Source of the DNA: Candidatus Poribacteria bacterium
GTDB lineage: Bacteria > Poribacteria > WGA-4E > WGA-3G
DNA: 55,476 bases
Direction: 5' to 3'
NCBI GenBank assembly: GCA_021295715.1
Contig: JAGWBV010000050.1
Span: forward strand, 1-55,476
Position numbers and translations under genes: made by a program
The notes under the pieces: model-generated
Told to the model about the DNA's origin: nothing
The model's database searches: none
The model's input: only the letters and a program-made list of their open reading frames with translations
Part shown: positions 24,707 to 32,637 of the stretch, in pieces
How positions within the stretch are numbered: the stretch's first letter is position 1
Layout: the number at the start of each line of letters is the position of its first letter

Positions 24707-26386
24707 CTATTCTCTTAATTTTAAAATCCCAAAACTATTTTTAGGGATGACGAGTTCCGTCGATTTCCCACGCCACTCTTGGATACGGACTTCGATTTTA
24801 CCAGACCCCTCCATTTCAGCGTTTCCACCGTTGGTTGCATTGAGCCTCTCATTAGCAACATAACGGTAGTCGATGTTGCCCTTGTAACGTTCACCATCAA
24901 TTAGGAGTTGCGGTTCGTATTGTTCACTTGTCCGATTACTGACGAGTACAGTCAAATGTTCCATATCATTCCGACCGATGGCTTGCGCCTGAATACCGGG
25001 CATCTGCTTCTCCTTATACTCCATAGCCCCTGTAAGAAGGGGCTGATTTTGAATTGAAAGGGAGAACTGTGTGTCAGCCTCAGCGAATGCTTCACCGATG
25101 AGTTGAAAAGCAGGATAAACAGTCCGTCGAATGGTATTACCGAAATCGGACTCTGGTTCACCCCCATATTTCCAAAAGGTATTGGGTGTTGGAGGTGTTA
25201 CAGGCGAAAACACAGGGAATCCTTTTCCGGGACCCGTGATGACGTGAAAGTTTGCGTGAGTGACGTTCGGAATCGCTAACATTTTTAGGAAAAAATCACC
25301 CACATACATCGCATGAAGTTGTGTATTTGCGACTCGGTTTGCGGGATTAGCGATGTTCCACTCTGTTATCCACATCTCTTTATTTGGAAATAACTTTTCA
25401 TAGTAGTCAATTGCCTCTGCGACATCAAAGTGAATCCATCCCATGAGGTAGCCTCGCATCTCCTCTATCTCTTTTTTTCGGATAGCTTTGTAGGCATAGA
25501 CATGGACGGTATAAGCATCGTAGAAACTGGTATCAGCTGCGAGACCTTCATCCCATTTCCGTTGATGCCTTTTTGCCAACCATCCGTCTTTGTGGAAAGC
25601 GATCGGGGTAGCACAGACGGATACCTTTATATCTGGGTTCACGGCTTTCATCGCTGCGGCATGTTTCTTGGCTTCTGCTATGTAGGTTCCAACAGTTGGG
25701 TATTTGTTGAGGTAATGGGGTAGATAGTATTCGTTACCGAGTTCCCAATGTGTAATCTGATACCCTTTGTCTTTGGCATAGCGGACCCATGCGGCACTCT
25801 CCTCTGGACTGCCTGTCCATAAGTTTACAACAACAATAGGCGTTATATTCAGTGTGTTGCATAACTTCATAAAATCGTCGAAAAGGATTTTACCGTTTCG
25901 CCGCCTTTGAAGTTTAACGTAATTTCCTTTCATCCGTCTATTCAGCTTCGTACTGAGCGTCGATACCATTTCATTCTCAAAAAAGCCGCCGGGTTCCCAA
26001 TGATAAAAGTTGCCAACCGTCCCGCCGGGAAACCGTAAGGTTTTCGGCGCGAGTGCCTTGGTTAAGGCAACAAAATCGTCATCGAGGTAACTGTAATCAC
26101 CGCTCATCATATTTGAGTTGAAGCCGTAGAGTGCTTGACGGAGCGGTTGCCCGTTACGTGTGTCAATTTCCAAAGACAGTGTATCAGGAAGCGATTTTTG
26201 GGTTTGACAACCGATTGCCAGAAATAGTGTCATCAGAATGGCTATCAGCAGTCGGCAGTCGGCAGTCAGTCGATCCTTGTGGCGGTTGCCATCGTTTTCA
26301 CCTGTCGCACGATTTCCTTTGCTGACAGCTGATCCTTGACCACTTCTTTGTTGATGGCTGATGGCTAATGGCTGAATGCTATTCAT
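24707..26386 (-). CDS. clan GH-A glycoside hydrolase lipoprotein (GH51/GH39-like)
   Basis: 559 residues. A hydrophobic segment LLIAILMTLFLAIGC with lipobox Cys60 suggests a lipoprotein. The barrel has LRFPGGTVGNFYHWEPG, the acid/base motif WELGNEY (N218-E219) and a nucleophile candidate E342 in WITEWNI, the pattern of arabinofuranosidases and related retaining clan GH-A enzymes. The start ATG overlaps the stop of the O-antigen ligase gene (ATGA). The first about 50 residues, including part of the signal sequence, are encoded by heptad and other dispersed repeats; a start at ATG 26233 would leave too short a signal. It may trim the polysaccharide made by the locus. Confidence 0.82.
   Translation of the reverse strand: MNSIQPLAISHQQRSGQGSAVSKGNRATGENDGNRHKDRLTADCRLLIAILMTLFLAIGCQTQKSLPDTLSLEIDTRNGQPLRQALYGFNSNMMSGDYSYLDDDFVALTKALAPKTLRFPGGTVGNFYHWEPGGFFENEMVSTLSTKLNRRMKGNYVKLQRRRNGKILFDDFMKLCNTLNITPIVVVNLWTGSPEESAAWVRYAKDKGYQITHWELGNEYYLPHYLNKYPTVGTYIAEAKKHAAAMKAVNPDIKVSVCATPIAFHKDGWLAKRHQRKWDEGLAADTSFYDAYTVHVYAYKAIRKKEIEEMRGYLMGWIHFDVAEAIDYYEKLFPNKEMWITEWNIANPANRVANTQLHAMYVGDFFLKMLAIPNVTHANFHVITGPGKGFPVFSPVTPPTPNTFWKYGGEPESDFGNTIRRTVYPAFQLIGEAFAEADTQFSLSIQNQPLLTGAMEYKEKQMPGIQAQAIGRNDMEHLTVLVSNRTSEQYEPQLLIDGERYKGNIDYRYVANERLNATNGGNAEMEGSGKIEVRIQEWRGKSTELVIPKNSFGILKLRE
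26240..26382. repeat. heptanucleotide and dispersed repeats within the glycosidase N-terminus
   Basis: CAGTCGG-type heptads (about 26248-26275), a block TTGCCATCGTTTTCACCTGTC shared with the flippase insertion at 30479-30499, and four TGATGGC-type heptads (26352-26379). All lie in frame in the coding sequence. Confidence 0.75.
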
Positions 26387-27762
26387 AATGTTACCCTCAG
26401 TGGTCTATAGGTCGGGAGCGATCTATCACTGGCGAACATGAGACCCGCGCAGAGCCAGAAGTAGAACCCATACCCTCGAAATTCAAGCGTTCGATTAAAG
26501 AAAAGTAAGAATACAGTAACAGCGACAAGACAGAGCATGATAATCGCGATCCGTTGTGTTACACGTGAGATAGGGGCACCCCTCTCCATAGCAGAAGATG
26601 AGCTGGTTGACTGCTTGTAAAGCCGCAGTGCAGCGCGAAAGAGTTGGTAAAATATCAAAGCAAAGAAGCCTAATCCCAATATGCCATAGAAACAGAGGAT
26701 GGCTACCCAATACACATCCTTGAAACCGTTCTTACTGAGGACTTTCAGGAGGAATGAGCGTTTGCTCATATTAAGTTTCTCAATCGTGCTGTTCTGGTCG
26801 GCACCATACCCTAAGATTGGTTTGTTAACAAGCACCGTTGGGACATTTCCGATCAACGCCCCCAACCGCTGTTTTTGCGCGACACGGACATAGGACCCGG
26901 AAAACACGCCTGTTACGTTGCCGACGAGTCCAACCCTTGCTTTGCGCGGGTTTATATATTCAAGGTTAAATGGGTTTGCCATTACCAGTAGAATTCCAAA
27001 GATGAGGACAGTCGCTACTGCCAAACGAAGGGTCTTTTTCCAACCGTGGTGGAAGAAGAACCACGCGCCACCCGCGAGAAGGGCGGAGAAGGTTGCGGCG
27101 CGTGAATACGAACGCGCTATAAAGAAAAAGAGTATCGCTGCACCGAGCAGATTCAGATATTCCAGTCGCCGAATACGAGAAAGATAGATAACAAGCACAA
27201 GAATCATAAAGACACCGTAAATTACGGTATCTCCCAAAGTCCCGTAGATGCTGCCAATCTCTCTGCCGAGTTCAAGCAATCTGTACTCTTTGGTGAACCC
27301 ACCGATGGTGAGTGTTGTTTCGCGAGGTAGGAAGAAATCGAACGCGGTAGGTCCGCCTACCCATTGAACTATCCCCGCGACAAGTTGAAAAACCCCGACC
27401 ACAAGAATTATGCGTAAAAGGGTTGTAATCCGTCTCTCCGACAAAGCAGAATTCGCGATGAGATAGAAGAGGACAATGTATCGGGCAAAGGGTCGGATGT
27501 TGTAAAGACTACCTATCAAAGGCGAGCTGTTTATGAGCATTGAGAGGAGGACAACGCTGTAAAAACCGATAACTGGCAAGTCGATTGCCGTTTTGACAAA
27601 AGGAATACCTCTGTGGAGTTTATGGATAACAAGTCTACCAAAAGCGATATAGATGATTATTTCGCCGAAGAATCTTAAATAGGAGTAGATAGTGTCACTG
27701 ACAGGTAAAAATTTCAGTATAAACTCTTCAAAAGCGACGTACCCTGTCAAAAAGTAAATCAT
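26383..27762 (-). CDS. O-antigen ligase/polymerase-family membrane protein
   Basis: 459 residues with about ten to twelve hydrophobic spans and a long periplasmic loop (about 255-345) between the later spans, as in WaaL/Wzy proteins. It joins or polymerises lipid-linked glycan units at the periplasmic face. SYSRAATFSALLAGG resembles the conserved SRAA/SRG segment of the O-antigen ligase domain. Start ATG 27762 is set by the end of a MITE-like repeat (GCAAGGAAAAATTAAAAA then ATG). Its stop overlaps the start of the glycosidase. Confidence 0.85.
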   Translation of the reverse strand: MIYFLTGYVAFEEFILKFLPVSDTIYSYLRFFGEIIIYIAFGRLVIHKLHRGIPFVKTAIDLPVIGFYSVVLLSMLINSSPLIGSLYNIRPFARYIVLFYLIANSALSERRITTLLRIILVVGVFQLVAGIVQWVGGPTAFDFFLPRETTLTIGGFTKEYRLLELGREIGSIYGTLGDTVIYGVFMILVLVIYLSRIRRLEYLNLLGAAILFFFIARSYSRAATFSALLAGGAWFFFHHGWKKTLRLAVATVLIFGILLVMANPFNLEYINPRKARVGLVGNVTGVFSGSYVRVAQKQRLGALIGNVPTVLVNKPILGYGADQNSTIEKLNMSKRSFLLKVLSKNGFKDVYWVAILCFYGILGLGFFALIFYQLFRAALRLYKQSTSSSSAMERGAPISRVTQRIAIIMLCLVAVTVFLLFFNRTLEFRGYGFYFWLCAGLMFASDRSLPTYRPLRVTL

Positions 27763-27977
27763 TTTTTAATTTTTCCTTGCGGAGTGACGACGTGCGTTTG
27801 GACTTTGACGTGCGTTCCTTATATCTGAAGAAATACCCTATCAAAAACCCTGCGCCGCTGTTGCAGGCTACTGGCTTGTGGTCAACTAAAACCCGTTTTT
27901 AACTTTACCTTGCGGCGTAACGACGTGCGTTTGGACTTTGACGTGCGCTCCTTACCGTAAGGAAAAATTAAAAATTC
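27763..27977. repeat. two MITE-like repeat copies between ligase and sulfotransferase genes
   Basis: Begins TTTTTAATTTTTCCTTGCGG (27763-27782); a second head TTTTTAACTTTACCTTGCGG is at 27895-27914; both are followed by CGACGTGCGTTTGGACTTTGACGTGCG. The far end CCGTAAGGAAAAATTAAAAAT (27955-27975) is an inverted match to the head and contains the stop codon of the sulfotransferase gene. Confidence 0.75.
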
Positions 27978-28903
27978 CAAAGAGAGAGATCTCTGTCCAA
28001 TAACGCTGCCAATTGCTCGTTAAATGGCTTAAAATACGCCATCTGGCGTTCACGCGTCTGTGGATTAATCGGCGGAGGGGCTGAATCCATATTTTCCGCA
28101 GGCTTGTCGTTCCAATCCAGAACGGCTTTTCTCAACTTGTAAGCAGTGGCATCGGGTAGCAATTTCCGAATCGCTTTTCTGAGTGGATTGTGAGATGCCA
28201 GAAACTGTGTAAAGAAAAAGTTGAATTTTTCGGAACGCGGCAGCGTGGCTTTGTTATGCCGTTCACCTATTGTGGGCCTGAAATTCCCACTGACTCCCAT
28301 ACGATCAAAGAGTTGCTGACAGACAGCTTCGGCGTTCTCCTTCAAATCATCGGTTAAGACACAATGCACGTGATTGGAGCCAAATTGGGTCATCAGACTC
28401 TTGACATGTGGGTAATAGATGCCGTTGTATTGATAAGCACATTGTCGCCATTTAAACCAGCCTTCGTTCAGACGCGATTCCTCGGCAGCCAGTGCCTCTT
28501 CATAAGTTTTGATGTTCTCCCACCCTCTCCGCCGAGCCCACCAATAGGCAGAATAGGCACGTGCCACAGGTTCCCGTAGAAGAACAACGATGTGTATATG
28601 CGGATTGTGTTCATAAATCCGTTGCATGATGTCCGGCGAATGCATCACCATTACATTCTTAGCGATCAGATGTTTATCCTTAATCTCATCGTGGTTCGCG
28701 AGCTGGAGTTCACTCCTACAAAAGTATTTCCTAAAAGCCCATTCATATCCGCGCGTATATTCACGCGCCTGCAGGAAGAACGTCATCTCTGGTTGGGCAT
28801 GCGTGTGGATATCGGGATGCTGCGCCAAGTAGCGGAGGAGTGAAGAGGTCCCCGCCTTCTGTGCGCCAACAATCATCAACTGAATTTTTCCCAAGTTTTC
28901 CAT
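27968..28903 (-). CDS. sulfotransferase (heparan sulfotransferase-like)
   Basis: 311 residues. LMIVGAQKAGTSSLLRYLAQHP is the 5-prime phosphosulfate loop with its Lys, and HIVVLLREPVARAYSAYWWARR the 3-prime phosphate site, a layout close to heparan N-/O-sulfotransferases. Its first 28 bases overlap the end of the next gene upstream, so the two are likely coupled. The stop codon falls in the MITE-like repeat end. Confidence 0.9.
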   Translation of the reverse strand: MENLGKIQLMIVGAQKAGTSSLLRYLAQHPDIHTHAQPEMTFFLQAREYTRGYEWAFRKYFCRSELQLANHDEIKDKHLIAKNVMVMHSPDIMQRIYEHNPHIHIVVLLREPVARAYSAYWWARRRGWENIKTYEEALAAEESRLNEGWFKWRQCAYQYNGIYYPHVKSLMTQFGSNHVHCVLTDDLKENAEAVCQQLFDRMGVSGNFRPTIGERHNKATLPRSEKFNFFFTQFLASHNPLRKAIRKLLPDATAYKLRKAVLDWNDKPAENMDSAPPPINPQTRERQMAYFKPFNEQLAALLDRDLSLWNF

Positions 28904-29853
28904 GGTATCGGTTTCCCAATCAGTTCGCCGAGCACCTGAACATCAGGCGTGTAATAATCGATTAAACGGTGCTGCGTTTCTTCTGACATTTGATTTTTTT
29001 CATCCGTTTGTGTGTTCAATCGGAGATAGAGCGGTTCAATTGTTCGTCTTATGGATCGCAACGGGATATGAATGATCGGTTTGTTATGCGTCCACTGTCG
29101 CAATCGAAACCGGAAGTCCCTATATTTTCGATGCAACTCAGAATTTCGCATCTGCTGGGTCCGATTCGTTACTTTAAACCCATAATCGCTATAAAAAGCG
29201 GTGTCAATACCAGCGAAGTCACACAATTTTTCCATAGCATCCGCCGGTTGTGCCGCGAGTTCCTCATAAAAAAGGATGTGGACACGCTCTGGACCGAATC
29301 GGTTAAAATAGTGCTTCAGATAGATAGTATAACACCCCTGTTGGAGTGTTTGCAAGTGCTGTTCTTCTGTCTCTTCATGGCGATTGGTAGCAGCGAAAAG
29401 CAACTCAACATACGCGTCGAAACTCAAATTTTGGGACAACTTGCCAATTTGCTTTGCGAATCGATACCAAGAGATTAACCTGGAAATCGGTTCACGGAGA
29501 CTGAAGACTAACTTTGCATCGGGTAGCGATGTGGCAATTCGCTCACGGGCCTCGTCACAATATAGATAGTCGGGGGTGGATTCCATCCGAAGCTGCGTTC
29601 CATCAGCATCCGGAAACAAAAGATTGTATTCCTCAACATCATCTTTATACCGGTATTTTGAAGGAAGCGGATAATCGCGACTGAGAAAGAACCGAGTCTC
29701 CTTGTAAGTGGCAGCGCAAATAGCAGGATGATCCGCCAAGTAGGCGAACAGCGACGTTGTCGCCGCCTTCGTGGTGCCTCCTACGATGAGATAGCGATAG
29801 TCCGCAACACTTTTTAAAAGATTGAACCTGGGCATCTTCCCACTTTGTTCCAC
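28876..29853 (-). CDS. sulfotransferase (heparan sulfotransferase-like)
   Basis: About 325 residues. YLIVGGTTKAATTSLFAYLADHP (loop with K) and KLVFSLREPISRLISWYRFAKQ are the two PAPS-binding regions. GTG at 29853 is chosen because GGAAG lies six bases before it; TTG 29859 and ATG 29835 are alternatives. Overlaps the following sulfotransferase by 28 bases. Confidence 0.88.
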   Translation of the reverse strand: MEQSGKMPRFNLLKSVADYRYLIVGGTTKAATTSLFAYLADHPAICAATYKETRFFLSRDYPLPSKYRYKDDVEEYNLLFPDADGTQLRMESTPDYLYCDEARERIATSLPDAKLVFSLREPISRLISWYRFAKQIGKLSQNLSFDAYVELLFAATNRHEETEEQHLQTLQQGCYTIYLKHYFNRFGPERVHILFYEELAAQPADAMEKLCDFAGIDTAFYSDYGFKVTNRTQQMRNSELHRKYRDFRFRLRQWTHNKPIIHIPLRSIRRTIEPLYLRLNTQTDEKNQMSEETQHRLIDYYTPDVQVLGELIGKPIPWKTWEKFS

Positions 29854-29869
29854 AATCAACTTCCGACTT

Positions 29870-30005
29870 AAAATTTAATGAAAAAGAACGTAGCCTGCAA
29901 CAATACGCAGAAATACCCAAGCAAAAACACGCAGGCGGATTTTTGCAAATTACTTCAAATTCCAGTAAACCTACATACTTCCCGACAGGGCTAAATTAAA
30001 AATTA
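29870..30005. repeat. MITE-like repeat copy upstream of the sulfotransferase pair
   Basis: Contains CAACAATACGCAGAAATACC and AAGCAAAAACACGCAGGCGG, shared with the 10960-11252 element, and ends GGGCTAAATTAAAAATT (29991-30007) at the stop of the flippase gene. Confidence 0.65.
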
Positions 30006-31472
30006 GAACCAAGATACCCGTGTTCTTCGGAGGAGATACGTCAGGTTCCCAACAGCAAGCAGCGCGGTGATTGATACAGACAACGCGACAGATAGAAGCC
30101 ACCACGTTTCCATTAATCCGTACGCCAGTAGAAAATTAAGGATTGCCATCGTCACCATATTTGTGAAGACAGCGCGATAGGCTTTTTGGGCGTAAAGCCC
30201 GGCATTTAGGACAGGTATCAGACAGGAGAATATCATTCCTGAACTGAGCCAAAAGAGGAGTTGTCCTATCAATTCAATTGACGTTTGATCGATGGTTCCT
30301 CTTCCATACAATAGCCAACTGATCCTTCCGTGAAATACCAGCAAGATCAAGGTTACTGGAAATCCGATGATGATAGCCGTGCGTGCGTTGCGGTTGAGTG
30401 TACGCCCTAATTCCATTCTATTACTAGCTGTCGGAAACCGTCGGTTGTCGGAAACCGTCGGTAGATCGTTGTGGCAGCTGCTATCGTTTTCACCTGCCAC
30501 ACACTGCTCTTTACTGATTGCTGACTGCTGACTGCTGACTGCTATTCTTGCCATATCGGGCAAGCCGGTAGTCGCAATACTGATACCGATGAGGGTTTGT
30601 AATGCCGAAAAGATCTGGAAGGCAGACTTATAGAGCGTAATCGCTCCGCTTCCAAGTTGCGAGACGAGGTACACCTCAACGAGTAAGCGGTTTACGATTT
30701 GCCGTATTCCGAAGCCAAGCGTCGGCAGGGTAACCGTGTTTTTTAGATCACGCAGCGTGTCCCCAGAAACGCCTGTAAACGCATACCGATGCCCCGTGCG
30801 ATATACGCCGATGCACAGCCACGCAAAATACGCGATAAATCCCCCTGTGTATGCCATTGCCACCCAGTTTTCGAGGGTTTGTGTATTCCACAGCATCAGA
30901 AATATAAACGCCGCGGTGCCGGCGGGTAGGGCATTTCGGAGTGCAACCGTCTTGAAACGCTGCTGACTGTTTAGGAAAGCCCCCAAGACAGTGCTACCAC
31001 ATCCGAAGATCAGGAGCGGTGCACAAAATCGCAACAGGGTCGTAGTTTTCAGGACATCAACCGTCGATTTCGATAACAATCTGCTCACTATCCAGGGAGC
31101 GAAAACCTCAATCAGAATGAAAATCCCGAAGCCAATACTGAGCAACAACATTAGGAGACTATTGGTGAAACGCTGGTATTCCGTGCGAGTCATCTCCTTC
31201 TCGTTTGAAACAAAGACTGGAACGAGACTGAATTTAGCCCCCTCTCGGACAATGGTATCCACCAATAGCACGACCGTTAATGCTGTAGTGAGTGCGTCCG
31301 CTGTATCACTGAATCCGAAGCGTTTTGGAATCAATAGGACCCGGACGAGAAGACTCAACCCCATTCCAGCCAGGGTAATCCCCATGACCCAAAACGTTTT
31401 ATAGTGGCGTTCGGCGTTCGGCGTTCGGCGTTCGGTAGATTCTTGTGGCAGGTGCGTATTTCTTGATGCCAT
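30003..31472 (-). CDS. MurJ/MviN-type lipid flippase with an in-frame repeat insertion
   Basis: 489 residues, about 12-14 membrane spans of the MOP superfamily. Family marks include FGFSDTADALTTAL, REGAKFSLVPVFVS and LGFGIRQIVNRLLVEVYLVSQLGSGAITLY. In this locus it probably flips the lipid-linked polysaccharide unit (Wzx role), although MurJ for peptidoglycan is an alternative. Residues about 311-352 (SSQQSAISKEQCVAGENDSS... to ..FPTASN) are polar, out of character and encoded by dispersed repeats; they fall in the loop after LPDMARIA where relatives are short. Residues about 8-24 are also repeat-coded. Confidence 0.85.
   Translation of the reverse strand: MASRNTHLPQESTERRTPNAERHYKTFWVMGITLAGMGLSLLVRVLLIPKRFGFSDTADALTTALTVVLLVDTIVREGAKFSLVPVFVSNEKEMTRTEYQRFTNSLLMLLLSIGFGIFILIEVFAPWIVSRLLSKSTVDVLKTTTLLRFCAPLLIFGCGSTVLGAFLNSQQRFKTVALRNALPAGTAAFIFLMLWNTQTLENWVAMAYTGGFIAYFAWLCIGVYRTGHRYAFTGVSGDTLRDLKNTVTLPTLGFGIRQIVNRLLVEVYLVSQLGSGAITLYKSAFQIFSALQTLIGISIATTGLPDMARIAVSSQQSAISKEQCVAGENDSSCHNDLPTVSDNRRFPTASNRMELGRTLNRNARTAIIIGFPVTLILLVFHGRISWLLYGRGTIDQTSIELIGQLLFWLSSGMIFSCLIPVLNAGLYAQKAYRAVFTNMVTMAILNFLLAYGLMETWWLLSVALSVSITALLAVGNLTYLLRRTRVSWF
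30417..30545. repeat. heptad and dispersed repeat inserted in the flippase gene
   Basis: GTCGGAAACCGTCGG twice (about 30429-30463), GGCAGCTGCTATCGTTTTCACC (shared with 26286-26302), and ACTGCTG-type heptads (30516-30545). Its length is a multiple of three within the frame. Confidence 0.8.
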
Positions 31473-31510
31473 GACTCGTCTTTACCGACTGCCAATGGCT
31501 GACGGCTGAT
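31402..31510. repeat. GGCGTTC heptads and related repeat at the flippase start
   Basis: Four GGCGTTC units (31405-31434) followed by TTCTTGTGGCAGGTGCG and a CGACTGCCAATGGCTGACGGCTGATG block (to about 31510), spanning the flippase N-terminus and the epimerase end. Confidence 0.75.
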
Positions 31511-31517
31511 GTCCAGT

Positions 31518-32624
31518 TCATTTCCAGCTTTCGGGTAGATTTTTGCGAATTTCGATGTCAGTAAACAACGTGGAAGCTCGTGGTCCAACGGACTGTGCCC
31601 ATGTTGCCATTCTTTCCAAACCCTCCGGAAGCGTGACCTCCGAGGTTTTTCCAAAGACTCCGTAGAACTTTTCGTGTGTGCAATAGGCATGTTTAACCTC
31701 TTCCCTCGCACGCACATTGATAACACGGACTTCCTTTCCCATCGCTGTCATCACCAAGTCTGCCAATTCGTTGACAGAAACATGTTTATCCGAGCCGAGG
31801 TTAAAAACTTCTCCTGATGCTTCGGGTATATCCACAGCGTGGGCGATATGCGGAGCGACATCGGCGATATGTGTGAAAGCGCGCGTCTGCTCACCGTCTC
31901 CAAAGATAACTAAAGGTTCCCCTTGCATAATATTATTCATAAAAATACCAATGACGTTTCGATACTTGTCACCGATATTCTGGAGTTCACCGTAGACGTT
32001 GTGCGGACGGAAAATGGTATAATCCAGATCAAAGAGTCGTTTTGCGGCAACAAGTTCCTGTTCAACGGCGTATTTAGCGATACCGTAGGAATCTTCGGGC
32101 ATTGGCGTAAGTGCTTCGTGCATCGGGAGTTGGTTCGCGCCGTAAACAGCGATGGAAGAGGTGAACACAAACCGCTTGACATTGTAGTTTATGGCTGCAT
32201 TGATGAGGTTTACACTTCCGATGAGGTTGTTCTGGTAGTTAAATCGTTTGATGAAGTGACTGAGTCCCTCCGCTGCATACGCGGCAAGGTGATAGATATA
32301 ATCGAATTGATACTGCTTACAGAGTTGATTTATTAGCGAAACATCAAGGATGCTGCCTTCAACAAAAGTTGCGGTAGGGTTCAGGTTCTCACGGAAGCCG
32401 CCGCTCAGATCATCAAGTGCGACAACGTCTGTATCTCCCTGGCGAAGAAGTTCATCAATTACGTGCGCGCCCATAAAGCCCGCACCGCCTGTGACCAATG
32501 CTTTTTTAATTTTATCTTGCGGTTCGGTCAGGTCGGTTTCAAATTTGACGTTCCTTTCCGTAGATCCGCCCTCCATTTCATTACGGGCTGCGTGCTTTGT
32601 CCGACCTTTAAGAGGTTCTTGCAT
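31518..32624 (-). CDS. NAD-dependent sugar epimerase/dehydratase (extended SDR)
   Basis: 368 residues. Rossmann motif VTGGAGFMGAHV, DYIYHLAAYAA, catalytic Ser (FTSSIAVYG) and YxxxK (YGIAK), IFRPHNVYGE: UDP-glucose 4-epimerase-like. Supplies or converts a nucleotide sugar for the polysaccharide. The first about 40 residues before the Rossmann strand are encoded by a MITE-like repeat; AAGGA before the ATG at 32624 supports translation from there, but an in-frame TTG directly before VTGGAG could also start the native protein. Confidence 0.9.
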   Translation of the reverse strand: MQEPLKGRTKHAARNEMEGGSTERNVKFETDLTEPQDKIKKALVTGGAGFMGAHVIDELLRQGDTDVVALDDLSGGFRENLNPTATFVEGSILDVSLINQLCKQYQFDYIYHLAAYAAEGLSHFIKRFNYQNNLIGSVNLINAAINYNVKRFVFTSSIAVYGANQLPMHEALTPMPEDSYGIAKYAVEQELVAAKRLFDLDYTIFRPHNVYGELQNIGDKYRNVIGIFMNNIMQGEPLVIFGDGEQTRAFTHIADVAPHIAHAVDIPEASGEVFNLGSDKHVSVNELADLVMTAMGKEVRVINVRAREEVKHAYCTHEKFYGVFGKTSEVTLPEGLERMATWAQSVGPRASTLFTDIEIRKNLPESWK

Positions 32625-32636
32625 ACCTAATTTTCC
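32500..32636. repeat. MITE-like repeat copy coding for the epimerase N-terminus
   Basis: TTTTTAATTTTATCTTGCGG (32505-32524), TTCGGTCAGGTCGG, CGTTCCTTTCCGTAGATCCGCC and CTCCATTTCATTACGGGCTG, ending near CCTAATTTTCCTTTA. It lies inside the ORF. Confidence 0.75.
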
Positions 32637-32637
32637 T

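Noticed and set aside
28990-29478. 162-codon plus-strand frame opposite a sulfotransferase
   Set aside because: Antisense shadow of a sulfotransferase with both PAPS motifs.
30516-30545. Heptad arrays considered as CRISPR repeats
   Set aside because: Unit length is seven bases with no spacers and no cas genes nearby.
31355-31726. 123-codon frame overlapping the flippase and epimerase
   Set aside because: Out of frame with both supported genes; made mostly of repeat sequence.
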